Shown here in pieces: positions 36,833-48,096 of a stretch of DNA of 64,000 bases. Position 1 is the first letter of the stretch. Every line of letters begins with the position of its first letter. The translations under genes and the position numbers were made by a program. The DNA comes from Apodospora peruviana (taxonomy: Eukaryota; Ascomycota; Sordariomycetes; Sordariales; Lasiosphaeriaceae). The stretch spans positions 1,612,001 to 1,676,000 of the forward strand of contig JAUEDM010000007.1 in the NCBI GenBank assembly GCA_033439685.1, read 5' to 3'. The notes under the pieces are model-generated. The model was not told the DNA's origin, searched no databases, and saw only the letters and a program-made list of their open reading frames with translations.

Positions 36833-38554
36833 ATGACGTCCCTCGAAGCCGCCACCGTGACCATCGAGCGCGGGTATTTCGATACTTTGGTGCGCAGGTA
36901 AGCTACCTTACCCATCAATCCCTCCTCGTCCTGCCTCAACCGTTTCACTCCCGAGTCAGTTTGGATGGTCGAGATGTCGTCTCCTCTCGAGGTCGTTCGT
37001 CCCAATGCCTGATATCTGACCCACTGCTAACGTGGTTTCGGTTTTAATTACAGGGCCGAGTTTGTATGTCGATATCCCTATCAGCACTAACTACCTGGGC
37101 CGAGCCCCTTGTTTCTGACCCTCCTATAGAACAAGACGTCCCTTCAGAACAATCCTTCGATCCCTAGTGTAGCCATATCGCAGGCCGAATATGACAGTCT
37201 AAAGTCAATCTCCAGACAGTATGGTATGTTGGCTATCATCGTCGATCTAGAATATATCGAAAGAAAGGCTAACACCGAGGCTGCCACAGAGAACCTCAGG
37301 CGCAATCTTCTGCTCGGCGGTGTCGGGGAAGAGACAGTGGCTGTAGGTGCTCACCATGCACATGTCACTACTCTGTGGTCATGGAGTGCTCACACGAACG
37401 ACAGCTTCTCAGCCAGGACGATAAGACCATCCAGGCAGGCCAGAGCCAGGCATCACCATCCAAGGCCGAGGCGACGGAAGATGGCGGTGCACGTCTGAAT
37501 ACCACCACCCCGCAGCCAACGTCGGGGTTTTATGACAAACCCTCGGCGACGTCGCAAAGTTACCAAAACGGCAGTCGACACACTGGCCACCACGCGCACG
37601 GTGCGGGTTCCCGCTATCAAGAGCAGCCTGCTTGGGCGGATGCCGATGGTGAAGTAGACGAGGATGGTGCATCGTGCGATGGTGATTCGCCAATTGATGG
37701 GCCGCCGGGCGCCACGTACGTCAAATCCCAGAATCAGCGACAACAGTTCGATCGGGAGTGCACGAGAACGATCCAGCTATCGAACCTGGCGGACGGGACC
37801 ACGCATGCGGATATTACCGCTGCTGTTCGGGGTGGCCAGCTCTTGGATGTGTTCCTCCGGCCCCACGAGCGTTCTGCGACTGTATCATTCTTGCATGCCG
37901 TGGATGCCAGAAAGTTCTTTGAACACGTTCGAAGGAATGATCTGTACATCAAGAACAAACGGGTGAGCAGTTTTTTTGGGCTAGCCGTTGCACCAACTGG
38001 AGGCTGATGGGACTCTAGGTTGATATCAAGTGGAGCGAACGCCAATTCATTTTGCCCGGCCATGTCGCAGGCAAGGTCGCCACAGGCGCAAGCCGTAACC
38101 TCGTCATTCGTCGTTATGATGGCAGGCACACTGAGGAGAACATTCGCGAAGACTTGGACCATATCCACAACCTGGTTGTTGTGAAAGTCGAATTCGCGGG
38201 TGGCAGCTGCTACATCAGCCTCAACTCGGTCCACAATGCTATTTACGCTCAGATGTGCATGATGAGTCGGGGGTATTTACTGCCACATGACCCCCTAATT
38301 GTTGACAGAAAGAAGCTAATAAGGACTATAGCAAGTACAAAGGCACCAAGATCGAATGGGATATCGACGAATGTGCCCAGCCGTACACCACGCAGCAACT
38401 TGCGAAGCCCCGAAAGGAGATGCCGCCCCCAAAGAAAGCACTCTCGGCAGCGACCAATCGCTTCCAACTTCTGAATATCGACGATGACGATGACAAAGAA
38501 GACGAGATATCGTCTACTTTTCAGTCTAAGAAATCGGTCGGCATCGCCGCTTAG
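36833..38554 (+). CDS. Two-RRM RNA-binding protein with a 10-nt microexon (seven exons)
   Basis: The exons are 36833-36897, 37054-37063, 37130-37223, 37290-37342, 37405-37962, 38019-38272 and 38332-38554, giving 418 residues. Every junction is GT..AG and in phase. Exon 2 is only 10 nt and supplies RAEF. The N-terminus (TVTIERGYFDTLVRRAEF, then AISQAEYDSLKSISRQYENLRRNL) is helical and typical of a conserved fungal RNA-binding family. A disordered Gln/Ser/Gly region follows. Then come two RRM-like domains: RTIQLSNLADGTTHADI to RVDIKWSER, and SRNLVIRRYDGRHTEENI to KGTKIEWDIDEC. The family resembles S. pombe Nrd1/Cip2-type negative regulators of differentiation, but orthology is not established here. 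The acidic tail ends with a TAG stop. Confidence 0.87.
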
Positions 38555-39453
38555 GAGGTGGGTTCAAATTGGTGGTGATGTTGTGGGTGGGCGGGTGACG
38601 AACAATGCAGCACCTTTGCCCATTTATTTCCAACGGGTCTAGCGGAGTTGGTAGGAGTGATACTTGCTCGAGTCCCAGCTCTCCAGGCCAGGGCGATTGT
38701 TCTACTCATTTCACGGATGAACGAAGCGAAGCGTTGTCAAGTCATTGTTGTCTTTATGCTATTACTGGGTGGCGTCGAGAATACCCCAATGGTTATTCGG
38801 CATTGTTATGTCATTTTTTGTTTTGTTTTTTTTCTGCAGGCACGGGGATTACCAGGAAAGGGTCTTGTCTGGTCCGGTTAACTCAAAGGTGGAAATGAGG
38901 ATTGGAAGTGGGCTAGATTGTGTAGGTTTCTCCCCGTGGCGAGTGCATCAACACACCTCCGGGGTTTAGGACGTCCTCGCCCCTCACGCTCATCACATCA
39001 CTTTCGCTTATATCCTTTGGTCCTTCTTTACCTCGGGTCGGGTTTGGGTCTGGCCGTTTATATCCCTTGTTTTAACGAGTGAATGATCATGGTCATAAAG
39101 GGAGTGGACTGGACGATAATGGTACTCGTCCATCACTCATCCCCGAACAAAATAAACACACGAATATAAAGGGGGTGGGTCGCCTCCACTTTTCCATGTT
39201 TTCCCCTGTCTCGTTGCTATGGATGATCGTTTGTGAGATTCGACGCTGAAACTTGCCAGCGAGTTGGGTGTAGTCGTGGAAGATATGTAAATTGGTATTA
39301 CGGATGGTATAAACATCATGACCGAAAACAACTGCTCCCCCCTTCCGTCCCGTAGCGCTACCATTCTTGAATAAGTGAGATGGATAGAAATGTGGTACTT
39401 TCACCGACCATAACAAACCAATGTCGACACAGCTACCACCTCTGGTCCCGGAA
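38555..39453. other. Intergenic, convergent 3' ends
   Basis: A 900-bp spacer between converging genes. It probably carries long 3' UTRs. I see no gene or repeat. Confidence 0.55.
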
Positions 39454-40679
39454 TCAGATAACACCCCACGCTTCATCGACGGGCAGACTAACGCCGTTGA
39501 TGGTCCGCGCCTGGTCACTGATGAGAAAGAGAATGGATTTGGCCACCTCGAGCGGCGTAATTGACGGCGTGGCGGTGGACGGTCTGGTTTGCAGAGCGTG
39601 GACCGGTCTGGTTTTGTTTTGTCATTAGCCAAAGCACAACCAGCTCTACTCCAGAGAGAGACAAAAGGGAGATATGGAGGGAAGAAAAAACTCACTGAAC
39701 CTCTGCATATGCCTCCTCGTCATAAGCACCACCAGCCTCGCTGCTACGTTTCCCCTCGTGTATCATCTTTCCAATACTCGAGTCGATGGCGCCGGGCAGC
39801 ACGGCGTTGCACCGTATACCGTCGTTTCGGAATCGCCAGGCAACATTCTTGGTTGCTCCTATCTATATTTTCCGTTGTCAGTCAGTTACTGGTCTCAAGA
39901 AGAGTTGCTGGCAAAACTAACAAGTCCATGCTTGGACGAGGTATACGCGATGCCGGCCACCGCGCCGCTGATGGCCGCCGTGCTGGCCACGTTTATGATG
40001 ACGCCTGACCGTTTCGGCCGCATGAAGGGGATTACGCTGCGCATCATCTTGACGGGCGCGGTCAGGTTGACGGCCATGACGCGGTCCCATACCTGGTCGG
40101 ACACACCGTCTGCGCTGCTGAAGTTGTCCATGACGCCGGCGACGTTGACGAGCACGTCGATTCGTGGGCTGTTTTTGTTGGTCAACATCTCCAGGTCATC
40201 ATTGCTTGTTTCTCTTCTCTCTTTTCCATTCGATCAAAAGTCATGTTGGTTGTTGTCCTGATGTTTCAATACCTAACCACCCCCTTGAGGCACAGAAAAC
40301 AAACCCACACTTTCATTGGTAAGAAAAAAGACCAAACGAAACGAAACACCACACACCCTCCAGTAAAAAGAGTTTGACGTCAAACATACCCGTAAGTAGC
40401 AACGCATATCCTCACCCCCTCCTCACACACGCCCGGAGCAACCAGATCGCCCCGGTGGAAATGGAAGCGGCCGTGGTCGGCCTCGCGCACGAGGTTATAG
40501 TCAAACTCAACCACATCAAGCCCGCAGACCTGGAACTGGTGCGCCAGAAGGAGCTGCGTGACGGCCAGGCCGATGCCCGACCCGCAGCCCGTCACGAGAG
40601 CGACCTTGCCGTAGCCCAGAGGGTCGACCACCGACGACTGCGGTACAAAGAGGGAGTCTGGGGTTGTGTTGTATAACAT
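39454..40679 (-). CDS. Short-chain dehydrogenase/reductase (four exons)
   Basis: The exons are complement(39454..39607, 39696..39862, 39922..40204, 40390..40679), giving 297 residues; all introns are in phase. The first intron is long for this window (185 nt). The Rossmann signature VTGCGSGIGLAV lies at about residues 27-38. Asp in GLDVVEF after beta-2 suggests NAD rather than NADP. VNVAGV replaces the usual NNAG. The catalytic set is the Ser in VINVASTAAISG and YTSSK (Tyr-x-x-x-Lys). The C-terminal phrase TINGVSLPVDEAWGVI is classical-SDR-like. The substrate is unknown. The N-terminal ~22 residues before GKVALVTG show no clear targeting signal. Confidence 0.88.
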
Positions 40680-41838
40680 TTTTTTTAAAAATTTATTATC
40701 AAAAGATGGTCTTCTTGGAGATGAGGAGGGGAGAGACTGTTAATGCTGGTGATCGAATGGGTATATCTCTGTCGGAAAGATGAAGACCACAATTATATAC
40801 ACGTCCACATAATCAGACGTCAAGAATTCCACGAGAGACTCTCTCTATATACCAGTTACCCAAATACAGGCAGGTAGGTATACACGAATCTCCAGACGTA
40901 AGCCAAGCTTCGGTGCATACCGGCCGCCACATTGTAAGTGCTAGTCCGGATGGGACAGGGTGGAGTGACTTATAGCCTTATCACGCTTCAAAAGAGTAGC
41001 ACATGCAACGGTCTGGGCCCATCTTCGACTCCAGACGAGATACTGCTATAATACAACGGCTGATCAGCAATAACGGTGTGCGTGAGGGGTGAGAGTAGTA
41101 GGTACTTACCATAGGAGCTAGCCGAGACCGTAGATCTGGGTTGGGGGAGGCGAAAAAAAGACATCAGGCCACCTCGAGGCTCCCTCTTCACTTTATGGTA
41201 AGGTATCTCTTGGCATATCCGACTTGGCACTCACGAGGCAGAGCAGGGAACCAATTTGCAAAGCAACGCAACGCTATGCTATAATTATCCTATTAAACAA
41301 CCTTTCTTACTTACCCCATGGAATCGTATCCTGTGTTACTCCGTATGCTACGCTGTGCCATGTGTTGTGTGCTGTGCCAATGCTTAACGCTATATCCACC
41401 AAGCAAACACCATGATCAACCACCACTCTACCCACCAAGGTGGTTACCAGGCAAACATGCATATGAAGTGACGTATAATACCGTAGCATCCATCGTCCAT
41501 CGCCATGTGTGAAATCAAGCGAAAAGTAAACAACAGCAAGTAACAAACAGCGTAATATACTACTCCCTATTAGGACAGGTTACACCCACCCGCAATGCTT
41601 CCAGCCTCGAAAATGGACGACCAGGAAACAGTATACAATGCAAACCAAACAAAAATTAACCACGTTTGAACCTTGGAGCCAAAAAGGAGACAAAATGTAA
41701 ACGATACCGACAAGCAAAACCGAAATAGCAAAACAAACAGATAACAAAACGTACGCTTCAATGTCGCCTCGTAACCCGCCCGTAAAACGACAAAACAAAG
41801 CCGACGTTGAAGTGCAAATAGCAAACCGCTGCTGAACT
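40680..41838. other. Intergenic region
   Basis: A 1.16-kb spacer holding the SDR promoter and the 3' UTR of DCP2. It has a GGCAGGTAGGTATA motif near 40870. No gene. Confidence 0.55.
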
Positions 41839-44784
41839 TTAATGCCCAGCACCGCTAGAAACACTCTGCAAATACGACAACAGGAAATCCCTATCCGCCG
41901 GAGAAATGGGAGTCTGACTCCCCCTTCTCGATGTCGGCGCGCTGGGATTACCCGCACTCCCGCCAGCGCCCCTCGCACTAACAGGCGCGCTGTTCTCTCC
42001 AATAGCATAAAAACCGCTACCACCACCAAATCCACTCCCCCCAGCAGCCGAAGCGAGGGACGCAACGCGTGACCTGGGCGTGCCAGACCGAACTTGTTCG
42101 TACACCATCGGCTCCTTCATCGGCATCTTGCCAGCGACCTTGTCTTCAAACATGCCACCGGAAGCAGCAGCCTGGTCCTGCTGTGCTGCCTTACCAAAAA
42201 GTGACAACAGTTTCTGCCTCTGCTCGGGATTCGCTTCCTGTCGACGGGAATGGAGTATGCCTCCCGTAGTAGTCGCGGCAGGTAGTTGTGCATTTTGGCT
42301 GCTGCTGCTGTTTGCTTGGTGCAGGTGAGAGTAGGCGCCATATGGACTGCCACCTGCCAATGAAGGTTGATAAGGTCGCGGAGACGGCTTGATATTGATT
42401 GTATTGTCTTTCAGGTTCTCTGCCAAATTCAAGGATGAGTTGATCTTCGGAGATGGGACAATGACTTGGCACTTAACATCGTGTTGGGCCGGGCTCCTCG
42501 AAACTGGTTGCTTGCCATGTGCGATCTCAGCTTGTTTTGGCCGACTAAGTATCTGAACAGTCCTGTACGGTAGATTGAGCTCTGGATTCATCTGTACAGT
42601 GGCACCAGTACCATTGCTGATCCCAGTAGTGGATGGCGCCGGTGTGTAAGCAGCATTATTTATTTCCTCTTTCGCCGCAGGGGCTGATCCCTGCTTTTGT
42701 CTGTTCGGCATGACGGTAGAGTCACTGCCCGAGGGGGACAACGGCGCCGTCTTCTTGAACATATCCAGCAACGATGAACGATGCTGGTCCGTAGGCTGTG
42801 CCCTGGGCAATGAAGCCGCGGGAGGGATAGGTGACAGATTCTGTGCCATGGCATTTCCAGAATGCTGCTGCTGCGGCGGCGGCGCAACAGCGGTTGCGTT
42901 CGGCGGCAAAAATCTTGCTGCGGGGTTCGCTGCTTGAGACGATACCAGATTTGTCCATGGTACAGACTGGTTGTGGTTCTGGCCGTTCGCCTGGATGTTC
43001 AAGTTCTCCTGAGAAACACCACTGGGGGCTGTATGTTCGCCGTTATTCTTCTTGAATGCGCTCAGTAGAGACATTTTGTGGCTCGTCAACTGAGGGGGCA
43101 TATTCCCTCTTTGCGGTTGAGACTGCAGCGGAACGGGATTATGGGTGACAAATGCTTTCAACAGACTGACCTGATGGGCCTGCTGAACCTGAGCTTGTGA
43201 GCTGCCCCGAGCTGTCGTATCCGGAAGGTTGGGAGTCGGCAAAATGTCTCTGACCAGAACAGATTGTTGGACCTGTGGCGGCAGAGGCTGAGGGTGCAAA
43301 AGAACGGGCTCCTTGCGGAACTGCTGATTTGGATGGCTCATATTGGTACCATGACCGTAGTTGGGCACACGTCCTTGATGAAGTCCCTGGAAATGGGCTT
43401 GACCATAGTTATAATGCTGCATATGAGCACCACGACCCACGTTGGCGGCGTACGGGAAACTTGGTGGGGGTTGGTAGTTGGGGATCGGTAGACGATGGGT
43501 AGGATGGTGATGATGGGGAGTATGCGGTTCCGGAGGATTTGTGTAGGTGAGGTCGAATGGTGTATGTGGGATTTGGCTATAAGCCTGCTGGGCTTGCGAC
43601 GGCTGTTGGGCTTGCTGCGGTTGCTCGACCTGTTGAGGCTTTTGAGGTGGCACATTGGCAGCCTTCTTCTGCAAGATAGCCATAAGAGCCTCGCCCTTGT
43701 CCGGATTTGTTGAGATCGAGGGGTTCATTTGCACACCCTGAGTCGGTGGCTGAACCTTGAGCAGGCGTTGCAACTCGAGAGTAGCTCCTTCTAGAGTCTC
43801 AATTGCCGGAATAGTCTCTAAAGAGCCTTCATTGGGTTCTGTTTGCGTGCCGATATCATCTTCTGTGAGAGGCTCCTCAAGCGCGACAGGAAGGGGCAGG
43901 CGGGCAAGGCCACCAAGGCGTGTAGCATCCCTTTTCCGCTGTTGTACGACCCACTTCTTCAGAGGTACAAGAAAAGGAGCAACCATATAAAATTTGTTTG
44001 CATTTACGGCCGCTGCCGTATCCTCCATCTGATTGCCCTTCTTACGGAACGCGGGCAGCTCAGACAGTTTGTACCATTGGATCTTGCTGATCTCCTTTCG
44101 TGTCATCGGCTGAAAGACAGTGTCCATTGGGACGTTGCGGAAGACGTAGAGACGAATCTGCTGATCTTTCATCGACATTTCGATGTACTTTACGTCCTCG
44201 TGCTTTGGGACCAAGCCGGCCTTTTTGATGTCGAACCCCGTCTCTTCGTAGACTTCTCGAATGGCACAGTCCAGATCGTCTTCGTCCTTGTTGATTTTCC
44301 CCCGTGGGAAGCTCCAATTGGCACTCTTCTTCCATCCTTTGACGAGTACGGTCGAGTCCATGGCCTCGTTGAGCATAATGGCTCCTCGCACCGGGATTCT
44401 CGTCTTATACTGCAGGAACTCCTCAAAGGCGCGCATGTGGTTCTCGACCGTGAACGAGGCAAGTAGCGGACAATGTTGGAAAATGCGCAGACAGAAGGTT
44501 CGGAGGGACATGGACGGTAGGGTAGGGTCCAGAGGCCGGATAAAATCTTCGTAAAACCATTGCGCCTCCTCAACTTGGAAGCAAATGCGGGCAACTGTTG
44601 AGAGATCTTCTCTTGGGAGGTTTATTATGAAGCGGACGCAGAGATCGTCCAACCCTGCACAAAGAGTTAGTAGTCAATCCATCGGTCCATTAATACAGCC
44701 ATATAGCATCAAACGTGCTGCAAGTCGAGATGAAGAGCAAGGGCAGTACGTACAATCCTCCAACTGCATTGTAGATCCGGCCAT
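41839..44784 (-). CDS. DCP2: mRNA-decapping enzyme Dcp2 (Nudix hydrolase)
   Basis: The exons are complement(41839..44654, 44754..44784), giving 948 residues. Exon 1 encodes only ten residues plus one base, and the 99-nt intron has a perfect TACTAAC branch site. Residues 1-95 form the helical Dcp1-binding domain. The Nudix box lies at about 129-151 (GKINKDEDDLDCAIREVYEETGF) and is complete; Box B follows near 235. The ~700-residue C-terminus is disordered and Gln/Pro-rich, with repeated leucine motifs (SLLKAF, SLLSAF, SLLDMF, KLLSLF) of the helical-leucine type that bind Edc3 and Pat1. Dcp2 removes the m7G cap in cytoplasmic P-bodies. It is close to the size expected for filamentous fungi. The stop is TAA. 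Confidence 0.95.
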
Positions 44785-45905
44785 CGTGGCTTAACATGTC
44801 CACCGCCGTAATCGGGGAGCTAAGTGTGCTGTACGTGTATCTTTCGTCGGGACTGAACTGCACTGGCGAGTTTGCGCGATGTACAGAGCGGTCGCCAGTC
44901 GTGGTCTGGCGACGTGACTGGGTACGACGTATGGCAAGATATGCTCGTACGTGGACCTCGATGATGTGAGCTAGCGAGGGGCAGCGGCTGCGGGCTGGAA
45001 TGTTCCGACCGACGAGATCTCGTACGGTTGACGATTGGTGGCAGCAGAATTATCGTCGTCAAAATATGTCGAGGGTAGGTTATGGGTTATTGTGCGAATT
45101 CTGAGCGGGTGAAGAAACGCTAATATGACGCTGTTGGCCGTTAGACAACGTTATCCAGATCAAATCGTGATCAAAGCTGTTAGAAGACGTGGATGCCATT
45201 CATTGATCCACACTTCGCGCTATGCAGAAGGCTCGAACCTTACTGTAGTGAAGGAGACGCTGAGTGGTTCGAGCTCTCGCCACACTTCAGGAGTTTAGGT
45301 GCTGTGGCGGTGCACTCTCCTGGTTGGGAGTGCTTGGCTGCGGCTCCCTCCCGGATATCGGCGGCAGGCAATGGGACCCGGACCGCGCACGCTCCAGGCT
45401 CTGAGAGGTCCCGTCCCGGAAATGCACGCTAAATTCATGCACTCCCCCACGGACGTCATCGTGCAAAGGACGGGAGGGCCCAAATCAGGAATTTGGCCTC
45501 AGACGGGAGACCTCTTTCAATTGATTCTAATGCTTCTGCAGATATAAGCTCAAACAGCGACCTGCTGATAGACTAGTCTTTTTTTACAGCTGACTCCTGC
45601 ACCCTTTCATCTCTCTCGTAAGGAAAGTGGCAGATCTGACCCAGGCGACCACCCGGCCACGGCCTATGAATCACTGAAACCCCCTAGACTTTGGTGTTGA
45701 AAGCGCTCCCTGAAACACCACAAAGGGGAAGCCTCAGCCAATACACCGGCCCGCCCATCTCACAACCTTAAAAAAGAACCCACGCCGTCGGACCTAAGCA
45801 AAGAACAAAAAGTCGATATAAGTCGGCGCATTTGTCTCGACTCGTTTATTCTCCTGCCCATAATTTACTCAATTAACGCGACACACATACCAACACTCAC
45901 CCATC
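44785..45905. other. Divergent intergenic region
   Basis: A 1.1-kb shared promoter region between DCP2 (minus) and the DUF4112 gene (plus). The plus side is CT-rich before 45906. No gene. Confidence 0.55.
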
Positions 45906-46807
45906 ATGAACGCTGTGGTCGGTATCTTGGGCAAGAAGGCCCTGGGCAAGCTAAAGAAGGATAAAGTCAACACCAACAGTGACGTACGTCTGCACCAGAT
46001 CTCATCTGTACACCAATGGCACAGCAGGTAGAGCATACTAACCTCTTTAAATTATAGAATCCATGCTACGAAAAGGTGCCAGTACACAACAAGAATGGCC
46101 AAATTGTCAAATACAAGGACCGCGAGAGGCCTGTACCCGAGGAGCTGTCGGCACACGACAAGAAGATCCTCAAGAAGGTCCGCAAAAAGGCCTACCGATG
46201 GGACATGGGCTTCCGCCTCTGCTGCTTCAACTTCAGATTTGGCTGGTCCGCTATTATTGGCATAATACCTATGTAAGTCTACCACTCAACTCACTTCTAG
46301 GAGATCCAAACCTGACACGTGTGTCTTGGTAGACTCGGCGACATCCTTGACATCCTGATGGCCTACTCAGTCGTCCGAGCCGCCTCAAAAGTTGACGGCG
46401 GCCTGCCTACGTCGCTGCGCGGGAAGATGATGGCCAACATCATGCTCGACTTCGCCATCGGCTTCATCCCCGTCATAGGCGACATCGGCGACGCATTCTT
46501 CCGCGCCAACACGCGCAACGCCTGGCTCCTCGACGCATACCTCTCGGAAAAGGCCAAGGCGCTGAGGGAAGGGCAGGTCCGCGACCCTGACAGCGGAAGC
46601 CCCCACCGTGTACCTGTTGGACAGCTCAAAACGGACGCATCTACTTCGGCGCCTACCCAGCCGGCACCCGCGCGCACTGGCGGTTACCTGTTGTCTGGAC
46701 GTGAGAGGCAGCCGGACGTAGAGATGGGCATATCGAATGGACCTTCCGGGAATCATGGTGGCGGCGGACGCGGGAGACAGCAGCCCCCTAATGGCGGCCG
46801 ACGATGA
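45906..46807 (+). CDS. DUF4112-domain protein (three exons)
   Basis: The exons are 45906-45983, 46058-46272 and 46333-46807, giving 255 residues; both introns are in phase and the first has a TACTAAC branch site. The N-terminus is basic. The conserved core spans about 70-165: FNFRFGWSAIIGIIPILGDILDILMAY, then LDFAIGFIPVIGDIGDAFFRANTRNAWLL. The duplicated G-x-IP-x-xGD motif is the signature of DUF4112, a hydrophobic, probably membrane-associated domain found in bacteria and fungi. Function is unknown. The C-terminus is Pro/Gly/Arg-rich and disordered (GGGGRGRQQPPNGGRR). Some fungal relatives are annotated as PH-domain proteins, but no PH fold is visible here. Confidence 0.87.
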
Positions 46808-48096
46808 TGTGGCCGGTGTTTTGCGGGAATGACGACAGTACCGACTAAATTTTAAGGACGCAGCATCAAGCGCGTTAATTACTTGCATATTGGGTGGATT
46901 GGTCACGCGACGCTTTTTGAGGTTTGGGCTTTCGGGAATATTTAATTTGGAGTTTAGAACTCCCTGATGCTGGACAGCAACCACGGACATCTCGAGCGCG
47001 GCGTATCGGAGTACAGATGGGAATTTGCCACCTCTTTTGGTTTCTTTGTTTAATCAGAGCCCTTATGGACCTACTGTGTATACTTGGCTTACGCGGTCCT
47101 TAGAAATAGCACTAGTGATATCAATGATGCGATTAATGAAGAACACAGGGATCAGCTTTTTGAATTAACGTTCGCGGAATAGGACCGGATTTCTCCGCAG
47201 TCTATATTCGAATGACGCACGTATCTCCGAGCTGTCTGTGATCACGAGTTGGGCAAAGACGTGTTCTCGGTCTTTTCATGTACGGATTACCCCATAAGGC
47301 TCCAAGTTGTACTTGGCATCACGGTGGTGGTGCACCGAGACACGCCACCGGAGTCTTGGTAGAGCTTCTTTCTCGTGTCGTCAACCATGCAAAGTGAGCA
47401 CGTCTGTGGCACCGAAACCATTGAAACAGGACAATTCGGGTTGTTGGCAAGGCGATGCAGAAGTGAAGATAAGATGAAGAGACTGGAACAGGTGCCTGGA
47501 CAACGGAGGCGTGGAAGCGTTGGCAGTGGAGTTGCACTTTAACGTCGGTGGGGTCTCTGAACGTTTGGAACCCGTGGACGCGTTGCAAGCTGAGAGAGCA
47601 GGGCAATGGCTGAGTGGCCGAGCAGAAAACAGGTCAAGCATGGGATCGGGGCGGATCCAGGGCAAGATCTGATAAAAATCCGACCAGCGCCGAGCACGAT
47701 TGGTGAATGAGGTGGAGATTCTGGCTGTGAATTGCTAATGAGGGAGGTTGGTGATCGGTCGTGTTGACGAGCAAAACGAGGTTGACGGCCGAAAAGCGCT
47801 GGGACAGGGCGGCAGGGCGCGAGGCTGGCCAGGGGGACCCAGATTCACCAAGTCGCGTTGACGCGAAACCCTACGCGCAAGTTTTTAGTGAAGTGGGACC
47901 ACGTGCAGACGTGCCGCATTTAAAGAATTCGCGACTCCCAGAATCCTATCCACGCTTCCCTCCAGTCCAGTCTTTGTCAACTCACCTCTCCAAACTCCCC
48001 CTTCCATTCCCCCATTACTTTTCCCAATTCGACCTCGCAGCTCCCAAGAAACTTCTCGATTCTTGCGCTGCACTCAATATCTTCTTTTCAATCACA
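46808..48096. other. Intergenic region, RNR2 promoter
   Basis: A 1.3-kb spacer between two plus-strand genes. The proximal part holds repeated GTTGACG words (47764, 47783, 47858), a GACGCGAAA element, a CACGTG E-box at 47900-47905, a TTTAAA stretch near 47918 and a CT-rich leader. No gene. Confidence 0.6.
47858..47869 (+). promoter_or_regulatory. MBF/E2F-like element (GTTGACGCGAAAC) upstream of RNR2
   Basis: TTGACGCGAAA lies about 235 bp before the RNR2 ATG, with further ACGCG/CGCG words on both sides (47854, 47873). It combines the MCB core ACGCG with an E2F-like GCGAAA. MBF-type control of ribonucleotide reductase at G1/S is established in yeasts; here it is inferred. Confidence 0.55.
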
